This document shows positions 56,046-64,000 of a DNA stretch of 64,000 nt, piece after piece. The number at the start of each line of letters is the position of its first letter. The first letter of the stretch is position 1. The stretch lies in contig OX638368.1 of assembly GCA_951812925.1 (NCBI GenBank), positions 1,488,001-1,552,000 on the forward strand. The letters are read 5' to 3'. Source of the stretch: Calliopum simillimum. Lineage: Eukaryota; Arthropoda; Insecta; Diptera; Lauxaniidae. Position numbers and translations under genes: made by a program. The notes beneath the pieces were generated by a model. It made no database searches and had not been told where the DNA came from. It saw only the letters and a program-made list of their open reading frames with translations.

Positions 56046-57154
56046 CCCAGTGTGCCAAACGGACTCGTTTCGAATCCGTAACAGGTTCATATTTTCGTTC
56101 TTTTTATCCGTTACGGAATCCGTTACGTATCCGTTACTGATCCGTTTGCGGGAAGGATTCCTAAAAAAAAAACGAATCGTTTTTTTCTTCTTTTATGGAT
56201 CCGTTTCGAACCTGTAACGTACATCAAAAACGAATTCAAAACGGATTTGCTTTTAATAATGTTAATGCTGCTTATAAAAAAAAAGAAAACAGGGTGAAGC
56301 GCTTATTTTTAATTAAAAAAAACAAAATAACAAAAAAAAAAAATTACTAGCCCGGCCGGGAGTCGAACCCAGGCTAACGGAGTATTACTCTTTCATACAC
56401 GAGACGTTAGACAACTAGGCTATTTACCGATATGATGTTGACTTATCTGATGTAGACTTATTTGATGTTGAGATTTAAAGTTTGTGTATTAAAGAAATTT
56501 CTGTTGTTTTTTTTATAAGTATTCTGTGTTGTTTTTCTTCCCTTCTTTTGATAAAAAATGTTATATACTCAAATTTCGAATTAAAAACATTTTTTCAAAC
56601 AGAGTTTGAAAAGCTTACAAAAAATCATACGCAATAAAATAAAGAGAAAAAAAAAAAAAACAAATCAAAAATATTTTTTTTTATCATCATTAAAATTAAT
56701 TAAAGCAAATCCGTTTTGAGTTCGTATTTGAAGTATTTACGGAATCGAAACGGATTTGCCCAGGTTCGAATCCTACCAGAGGTGGATTTTTACCCTTTAT
56801 TTTTCTTCCTTTTTTTTCTTTTTATTATTTTTTAATTGCTAATAGGCGCATCAAAACGGTTTTTTTCTGTAAGTATACAGCATTAACATATTTAAAAGCA
56901 AATCCGTTTTGAATTCGTTTTTACATAAGATTCGGATTCGAAACGGGCCCGCACTGCGGAATTTAATTTTTTTTTATTCGCTAATAAGCGCTTCAAAATG
57001 TTTTTTTTTTTATCTAAACAAAGCGTTTTGAATTCGTTTTTGATGTACGTTACGGGTTCGAAATGGATCCGTTACCGCGGATTACGTTTTTTATACCTTT
57101 ATGAACTCGTAATGGATTCGAAACGGATCCTCATCCGTTTTTGTGCACATTGGG
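56046..57154. mobile_element. 1.1-kb TA-flanked MITE with CCCAGTGTGC termini
   Basis: The left end CCCAGTGTGCCAAACGG and the right end reverse-complemented CCCAATGTGCACAAAAACGG are bounded by TA (56044-56045, 57155-57156). About 200 bp at each end consist of many degenerate words AATCCGTTTCGAA / TTCGAAACGGATT. The body contains AAGCGCTT near 56297 and 56980, as in the other CCCA-ended MITEs, and a tRNA-like segment at 56348-56432. No transposase is encoded. Confidence 0.75.
56348..56432 (-). other. tRNA-like segment within the MITE
   Basis: The minus strand shows TAGCCTAGTTGTCTAACG (box A, D-arm), an anticodon-arm-like stretch, and CTGGGTTCGACTCCCGG (a perfectly formed T-arm with box B). The acceptor stem does not close. 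It is a pseudo-tRNA or SINE head, different from the tRNA-Leu-like segment in the other MITE family. Confidence 0.5.
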
Positions 57155-57404
57155 TAATGAAATACTTTTTCAATTACATGTAATGCAATAGGTAATGTGA
57201 GAACATAAATTTCGAAAGTTTTTTTCTCAAGATTTTTTGATTTTTAAGTCATTTTGACGTTAACATTTGTTAATTTTTCAAAAGAAATAAATAGTAAAAC
57301 AGATAATTTTTCAGACAATGTTCTTCTGATGAACTTTTGGCCCAAAACAGAATCCAAAATATTTCTATAACGTCCTACTACATTCATTTAGTACTTATGT
57401 AACG

Positions 57405-57735
57405 CAAAAGTAACCCAGAAAGTACAAATAATTTTTTTAGATTATTAGATCGATTACATGTAATCGAATGTTTTGTTGGGGTAATCGATTACGCCTTATA
57501 AAATGCGTTTGCTAAAATAATGCCTTTGTAACCCAGAAAGTAATCGATACAAATAATTTTTTCGATTACTTGATCGATTTCATGTAAGCGAGTGTTTTAT
57601 TAGGGTAATCGATTACGCCCAATGACATGCATGTGTTAAAATAATGCCTTATGTAACCCAGAAAGTAATCGATGCAAACAATTTTTTAGATTACTCAACC
57701 GATTACATGTAAACGAAGATTTTACTGGGTAGTTT
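57405..57735. repeat. Tandem repeat of ~120-bp unit with GTAATCGATTAC cores
   Basis: TAACCCAGAAAGTA starts at about 57411, 57529 and 57654. Each unit holds a self-complementary core such as GTAATCGATTAC, and CGATTACATGTAATCG-type words. Similar words (ACATGTAATGCAATA) flank the MITE at 56046-57154 on both sides, so the MITE sits in related sequence. Confidence 0.7.
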
Positions 57736-59539
57736 TTGTAAGAACAGATTAGCAACCAAACTGGCATACTCATTCAATTTCATTCTAGATCGCCGCTGTT
57801 TTCGAACAGCAAATTTTGTAATTTTCATACGATTTTTTTTCTTTGTCGGGATTTAAGTGAAGGTTAATGTTATATACCACATTATAGTTTGTTAAATTGG
57901 CTTTCAGAAAAATATAATTTCGTTCAAGCCCCTTCCCCCTTTTGGGCTACAGTTAGTGGTTAAGAAATACCTTGAAGTCAGATTTATTTTCAATGAGTTA
58001 AATGACACATAATTATGAATAATTCTTATCCAAAGGTATTTTGTACTGTAGACAAAGGTCGATATTATTCACAAAGAAAGTTCATTTATGATTTGTTTCC
58101 CAAAAAATTTCAGTTCGGAAAATCAAACAGTGCTCACACAAAATTAAATCGCATTTTCTCAAAGACCGCTTAAGTGACTCACACGAAACATACACCACAT
58201 CATCTTTGAATTAATAGGCGCTAAAAAATGTCTGAAAGTTTTGGTTAGGGTGGGTATTTAGGGTGGACCTCATACAAAAATAATATTTAGTAGCATTATC
58301 TCGAAGGCCGCCTTAACGATTCACACGGAATTTACACCAAGTAACTTTTGTAGGTAAAGAGAGGGGATAAGTATGATAGGGCACAGTGCTGAGAGAGAAA
58401 ATGTACTTTAGTCTTACATTCTCTCCATCAGGGGCACTCTCGAAGCCATGGAAGCGGGGAAAAAAATTTCATAAAAATATTTGTTTGCAGCAGTGCCTCC
58501 CTAAGGAAAGGAAGAGAGGGAAGATATGTACAGAAAAATATCAAAGGGGAAAAAATAATGGATGTTGGTCTCACACTTTATACCCCTAAGGGCGACGCCT
58601 GGGAAGCTATGGGGCTATTTGTCGATCATCCTCGCATTTATTTGAAATTCGACATCGGTAAGTCGCCACTTAACATTATACAATCCACCGCATAATTTTA
58701 TCAAACCTCACAAATTAATGGGTTGTAGCGTATCCAAATCGAGAAATCGTGCACATCATCATATTCAATATATAAGCTGAACTGTGCAAAAGCGCCATTG
58801 TTCGACTTTTCGAACAGGCCCCCCTGGCAAAGCTATTAGAGGTAAAAAATTTTTAACAACGGATTCGAGCTTATTGGGTCATTATTATTTTAGAAAGATT
58901 ACTTTAAATTCTAGATTTGAAATTTTAATTTGACGCGGCAGAAAATGGGCTCAGAAAAAATATTGAATAAATACTTTGTTTAAATATTTAAGTTAAGTTA
59001 AATATTCCTCAGATCATTGCTTGTCAATAGAAATTTAATGTTTTTACTAAATAATTTTTAATAACTAAACAGCGATCATTGATTGTATGAATATTGAAAA
59101 GAATGCATTTATCGTCTACATTACAATTGAATACTGTTATGTAATCAAAATACGAGTATCAACCTACTTGAAACTCATTTTGCGATAATTACGATTTTGT
59201 GTGATAAGCCTAGAACAAATACTATGATGTTGATAAACACATTCGTTTGTTTTTAAATTGTTACAAAAAGAATTTTTTAAGGTTTTTTGTACTAGAAAAT
59301 TTGTCATGATTGGTCGACAGAAACAATTGTAATGAACTTTTTTGAGAGAATAATTTTTCAAAGTTTGAAAACAGAAAAATTTCAACATTTTTGACACAGG
59401 GCTTACAGGCCAAATAAATCGGTTTCAACAAAAATTAAAAATATGTGTCCAGTTTCAGCGCTGTCTGTGATATTCGACTTGAAAGTTAGTTCGTTTTCCT
59501 ATATAGATATAACATTATGTTTAACCACGAAATTGCTTT
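57736..59539. other. Gene-free stretch
   Basis: No supported gene. Two diverged copies of one unit lie at about 58150-58205 and 58295-58350 (TCTCAAAGACCGCTTAAGTGA versus TCTCGAAGGCCGCCTTAACGA, both followed by TTCACACGGAA-like and TACACCA words). The frames at 58386-58589 and 59164-59397 show no known motif. Confidence 0.45.
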
Positions 59540-60759
59540 GAGACAAATCACGTCAAGTGTGTACCCCAAATTCCACTTGTTGTTGAAATTTAATTCTAAT
59601 AACCTGAATCTAATGCTTATATTATTAGTAAACATTCCAAATTTTTAAATTTTTAAAATTTGATTTTTTACATAATTTTTTATAAAATTCAAAATTGATT
59701 TTATGAAAATTTATTTCATGAAAACTGTTCACCCAAACTAAATGAAATTTTGCAGGCATATAATGTCAAATTTTAAAAAAATAATTTAAAAAATTTTTTT
59801 TTTCTTTTATTTTGTTAATTTTTTTAAGTTTTTAATAAACACTTTCCTTTTTTTATGCTTCTTAATGAGATAATTTTTAAATTTTTTTTTTTATTAGAAG
59901 CGTATAATATTTGAGTTCTTAAGTTCGAAAGGAAATTGGACTGCCCTGCACTATTTACACCAAATTTACCTATTTAACTGCGTAGCGGCGAACTCTAAAT
60001 CTGCAGCTCACGCTATTTAGGCCAGTCAAATTATGATTTTACCTCGGAATGAGAGATAATAAGCTGAAAACTGGTATACACCTTCATTATAGTGTTCTAA
60101 AAGTAGTCTCGAAAGTCTCGTCTCTGCGTCTTAAAAATTCAAGGTCAAAGGTCAAAAAATCATTTTCTTGCAAATATCTCGCAAACGGTTGCTTTTTCAG
60201 AAAAATAGTGCGGTACAATTTTGTAGTCCTGGTAATTTTCTATAAAAAAAACCTCAGCATTGTTTTCGTACGGCTTATAGTTTAGGACATATTCTAATTA
60301 GAAAAGTGGTAAAGCTTGGAAATTGATACATGCAGCGTATTAGTGTGCATAGCAATATTTGTTGATTTTTAACTCAACGATGAGTTGCACGAAAAAATCA
60401 AAACCATCTATTAATAGGGAATTTTATTTCTATAAAAATTAAGCGATATACGGTTTGTCAAGAATGTCTTTTTACATTGAAAATAAATTCATATTTTCAA
60501 CTTATTAAGCAAAAAAAACGTACTTCTTACATTTTTGCCAAATTTTTTTTCATAAATAATAGTTGCTTACTATATTTAAAAAGGATTCGTGAAAAAAAGT
60601 TTGCAAATTTAATGCAAAATAAAGAAAAAATCAACAAAAACAAATAATACTCGATTTTTGAAGTGTCAAGAAAGTCTTTTTACAAATAAAAATAAATGTT
60701 TTTATATTAAATTTTAAGTATCTTCCTTGTTTACAGCCATCTTTGAATGACCACCATAA

Positions 60760-61310
60760 GCATCTACCATACAATGTAGACGTTTTTACATAGAAGGACC
60801 CAACTTTTTCAGGTTTTAATTACTCGTTTTTTTTCCAATATTATATTTTCAAATGAAGTTCGATATTTGGTTGTCTCTCAGCGACCTTTTTCTTTAAATA
60901 GACCCACAAATTTTCGATAGGATTATAGTCGGGACTTTGAACTAATGCATCCATCACTTTGTTACAAATGAACTGAAGCCACATTCGCACCATAGTCGCT
61001 TATGGTTTCGATCATTACGCTGATAGAATTTGAAATGGGGTTTCCGGTCTCTGATAAGCCCAAATTGTCAAACTTTTGAAATGGTTAGATATTCTTTCGA
61101 GTTCATGGTTGTGTCTTTAAAGAATAAGTTTCTACTCCTCTGCCACCTCTAAGTCATAATACTAAATTTTTAAATTTTAACAATCGGATTAATGTTGCAA
61201 TATTTTGCCTTTCTCCAGACTATAGCAAATCCATCGTTGTAAAACCACATAATACTCGTTTTATCGGAGAATATGAAATCGTATTATAACGATGGACTGG
61301 CTATAGTGAT
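60760..61310 (-). pseudogene. Tc1 transposase fragment, left arm
   Basis: On the minus strand, from the palindrome centre leftward, it reads FSDKTSIMWFYNDG (position of the first DDE Asp region), then, after frame breaks, relics corresponding to the SPDxNxIENLW region and the C-terminus. Several stops and frameshifts interrupt it. The N-terminal DNA-binding half is absent. Confidence 0.6.
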
Positions 61311-61790
61311 GCGAAAGCCGTTACAATCGTTAGAAAACTGCGACATTATTCTAACTGATAAAATTTAAAAATTTAGTATTATGACTTGGAGGTGGCAAAG
61401 GAGTAGGAACTTATCTTTTATAGACACCACCATGACGTGGAAAGAATGTATAACCATTTTGCATTAAAAAACTTGACAATTTGGATTTATCAGGGACTGA
61501 AACCCCCATTTCAAATTCTATCAGCAAAATGATCGAAAGCATAAGCGACTATGGTGCGAATGTGGCTTCTGTTTAACTGTGGTAAAGTGATGGATGCATT
61601 AGTCCAAAGTCCCGACAATAATCGTATCGAAAATTTGTGGCTCTTTGTAAAGAAAAAGGTCGCTAAAAGACAACCAAATACCGAACTACATTTAAAAATA
61701 CAATATTGGAAAAGGCCGAGTAATTACAACCTGAAAAAATTGGTTCCTTCTACGTAAAAACGTCTACAATGTGTGGCAGATGCTTATGGT
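61283..61790 (+). pseudogene. Tc1 transposase fragment, right arm
   Basis: On the plus strand it reads YNDGLAIVMRKP near the centre, and at 61551-61757 an open stretch with ALVQSPDNNRIENLWLFVKKKV, the conserved region of Tc1 transposases that contains the final catalytic acidic residue. It is the inverse counterpart of 60760-61310 and likewise lacks the N-terminal half. Confidence 0.7.
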
Positions 61791-63112
61791 GGTCATTCAA
61801 AGATGGCTGTAAACAAGGAAGATACTCAAAACTATATATAAAAACATTTCTTTTTATTTGTAAAAAGACTTTCTTGACACTTCAAAAATCGAGTATTATT
61901 TGTTTTTGTTGATTTTTTCTTTATTTTGCATTAAATTTGCAAATTTTTTTTTTTCACGAATCCTTTTTAAATATAGTAAGCAACTATTATTCATGAAAAA
62001 AAGTTTGGCAAAAATGTAAGAAGTACGTTTTTTTTTCGCTTAATAAGTTAAAAATATGAATTTATTTTCAATGTAAAAAGACATTCTTGACAAACTGTAT
62101 GTATACAAACAATTTAGGATTTTAGGAGTTTTTCTATAAAAACAGGTTTTTATACGTTTTCTTAAACTTTATGGAATAACTCCTAAACGGTAAATTTAAT
62201 GTGTACATATATTGCTTATCATTTATAGATCACAAAATCCCCTTTAAACAAATGGTTTTGATTATTTCATGAGACTCATGGTTCTTGAGTTATGGCACTT
62301 TAAAAATCAACAAAAATTGCTATGCACACTAATACGCTGCATGTATCAATTTCCAAGCTTTACCACTTTTCTAATTAGAATATTTCCTAAACTATAAGCC
62401 GTACGAAAACTTTTTTATAGGAAATTACTAGGGCTACAAAATTGTGCCGCACTATTTTTCTGAAAAAGCAACCGTTTGCGAGATATTTGCAAGAAACTGA
62501 TTTTTTGACCTTTGACGTTGAATAACTTAAGACGCAGAGACGAGACTTTCGAGACTACCTTTAGAACACTATAGTGAAGGTGTATACCAGTTTTCAGCTT
62601 ATTATCTCTCATTCCGAGGTAAAATCATAATTTCACTGGCCTAAATAGCGTGAGCTGCAGATTTAGAGACCGCGGCTACGCAGTTAAACAGGTAAATTTG
62701 GTATAAATAGTGCCGGGCAGTCTAATTTCCTTTCGAACTTAAGAACTCAAATATTATACGCTTCTAATAAAAAAAAAATGAAAAAATTATCTCATTAAGA
62801 AAGCATAAAAAAAGAAATTGTTTATTTAAAAACTTAAAAAAATTAACAAAATAAAAAAAAAAAAAATTTTTTTAAATTATTTTTTTAAAATTTGACATAT
62901 TTTTATATGCCTGCAAAAAAATAACATGTGGTTTTCATGAAATAAATTTTCAAAATTTTAGTTAAATTAATTTTAAATTTTGTAAAAACTTATGTAAAAA
63001 ATCAAATTTTAAAAATTTGAAAATTTTGTAATATAAGCATTCGATTCAGGTTATTAGAATTAAATTTCAACAACAAGTGAAATTTGAGGTACACACTTGG
63101 CGTGATTTGTCT

Positions 63113-63761
63113 CTTTGTTAAATTTACAACTAAAAATAAAACGTAAGTAATCTATGACAAAACTAAAACAGTAACTGCAACGAAAAATTATGGGAATTTC
63201 AGTTTATCCACATAGCAGATTTTTAGCTCAGCTTGAACTGAAACTGGCGTTTATTTATCTGACGCGTATATATTAATTGCGCGGCATTGTATGGAATATT
63301 CTTTATTGTATTGACATTGAAACAAATAAATTATATATCAGTAATACTTGACAAGTTAAATTGTTAATTACTTATTTGTTACTATCTAAACGTGTAATAT
63401 TTGAAAAGCGTTAGACAGCGATTGCTGAATTCACTTCATCAAAAGATAACATTGAAAACAATTCCGCCTCTAGAGTTTCAGAGCACGTATAACTTTTGAA
63501 GAGAGATACCCCATACTAACTAAGTGTGTATATTTTAGTATAAACTCTAACGGATTAATTACGTAGTCACCTGAAATAAGCAAATTGTGCTCTTCAGTAT
63601 CAGCAACGTAGGCTCCCGATTAATATTGTGAAATTCACTGCTATCTCTCTTGGCAAAAATACAACTGAAACGCTTGAGCCTTGGCATTTCTTTGATCAGT
63701 AGCTTTTTGCACAGTGCGCAAATTGGTTGGTATTCAGATTACATTCCACGTTCTAGACATA
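63113..63761 (+). promoter_or_regulatory. Upstream region of the EcKinase-like gene
   Basis: This should hold the promoter and 5' UTR of the gene at 63762. CGCGTATATATTAATTGCG lies at about 63262 but is far from the ATG. An initiator-like TCAGTA lies at about 63595 and GATCAGTAG at about 63695, without a TATA box 30 bases before either. No firm start site can be chosen. Confidence 0.35.
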
Positions 63762-64000
63762 ATGGCACCAAATAATGAAAATTACAACAAGGACGAGCTG
63801 AATCCACCCGATTGGTTGAATGTACAATTCCTAACCAATGTTCTACAATCTTGTGAAAATGATGAGACAATCCAAATTAAAAACCATAAGCTAACACCTG
63901 GATCTCTACAAGGTGACCACTATGCCAGTATTATGTTCAGAGCACGTGTTGAATATGAAACCGAAAAACTGACAGAATTGCAATCCATGTCAATGATCAT
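63762..64000 (+). CDS. EcKinase/CHK-like kinase, N-terminal part (runs off the window)
   Basis: The frame opens at ATG 63762 (A at -3) and stays open for 79 codons to the window edge. Near the start is DWLNVQFLTNVLQ (residues 17-29), and at residues 51-60 GDHYASIMFR, preceded by a Pro-Gly at 46-47. W-L-N at the start followed by G-(D/E)-(H/N)-Y-A-S-x-(M/I)-x-R is the N-terminal signature of the insect ecdysteroid-22-kinase-like (EcKinase, DUF1679/CHK) family, usually about 400-430 residues. Members phosphorylate small molecules such as ecdysteroids and are linked to detoxification; they often lie in tandem clusters in flies, so further copies may follow to the right. The substrate of this one is unknown. 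Confidence 0.85.
   Translation, partial: MAPNNENYNKDELNPPDWLNVQFLTNVLQSCENDETIQIKNHKLTPGSLQGDHYASIMFRARVEYETEKLTELQSMSMI

Larger units (their letters stand above)
60451..62097. mobile_element. Tc1-like inverted dimer with IR/DR-type ends
   Basis: The termini CGGTTTGTCAAGAATGTC (left) and CAGTTTGTCAAGAATGTC (right, inverted) are each bounded by TA. A second similar word, AGTGTCAAGAAAGTCTTTTTAC, lies about 210 bp inside each end, giving the inverted/direct-repeat arrangement of Tc1-like elements. The inside is not a normal gene but two inverted transposase 3' halves. Confidence 0.65.
59540..63112. repeat. 3.6-kb palindrome containing two inverted half-Tc1 elements
   Basis: The left arm from AGACAAATCACGTCAAGTG matches, inverted, the right arm that ends at 63112. 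The arms stay recognisably alike down to a centre at about 61283; several hundred bp on the right (62100-62290) are less well matched. Identity looks like 85-90%. Both arms carry a Tc1 terminus and the 3' half of a Tc1 transposase. An inverted duplication of half a Tc1 element plus about 900 bp of flank explains all of it. Confidence 0.75.

Noticed and set aside
1..64000. CRISPR arrays, bacterial operons, rRNA genes or intact tRNA genes
   Set aside because: None seen. Tandem repeats here lack spacer structure, and tRNA-like segments lack closed acceptor stems. The window is clearly eukaryotic.

Overview
This looks like nuclear DNA from an insect, most likely a higher (brachyceran) fly. It is strongly AT-rich and full of poly-A/T runs and TTG or GT/AT simple repeats. 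It carries fly-type transposons: a long-LTR Ty3/gypsy element, jockey-like and CR1/I-like LINEs, a Tc1 element, a pogo-like relic and many TA-flanked MITEs. The only recognisable host gene is the first part of an ecdysteroid-kinase-like (EcKinase/CHK) gene that runs off the right edge (63762..64000, +). Species cannot be decided from sequence alone. Almost everything else is intergenic DNA built of mobile elements, several nested in one another.

Layout. 0-16 kb: a TA-flanked MITE (1300), a tRNA-Met-derived relic (4300), a long hairpin element (4528-7740) split by a 5'-truncated LINE (5258-7488), a second hairpin element with a 9-bp direct repeat at its ends (10565-11584), a 394-bp palindromic MITE (13229-13622), and a palindrome beside a solo LTR (15621-16089). 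16-35 kb: LINE and pogo/DDE_1 relics, several hairpins, two inverted copies of one repeat (23681 and 27181) of which one holds a TA insertion, and a MITE with a tRNA-like segment (33121-33739).

35091-38347 is a complete-looking DNA transposon with 449-bp terminal inverted repeats. Its transposase gene (35707-37891) looks broken as open frames, but reads through if two short introns are removed and one T-run shift is allowed. 39707-52011 is a 12.3-kb Ty3/gypsy element on the minus strand. It has nearly identical LTRs of about 2.8 kb, a tRNA-Lys primer site, an uninterrupted pol, and a Gag that begins with a RING-H2 zinc finger. Its 5' LTR carries a younger MITE. The element is flanked by a GTGG target duplication.

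52-64 kb: a degenerate repeat split by a jockey-like LINE with an 11-bp target duplication (52873-55674), a large MITE with a tRNA-like insert (56046-57154), a ~120-bp tandem array (57405-57735), a 3.6-kb palindrome made of two inverted half-Tc1 elements and their flanks (59540-63112), and the host gene.

The best candidates for something undescribed are the RING-Gag fusion, the intron-containing transposase with long terminal repeats, and MITEs that share termini and carry tRNA-like polymerase III promoter segments. All coordinates of repeat ends were read by eye and may be off by a few bases.
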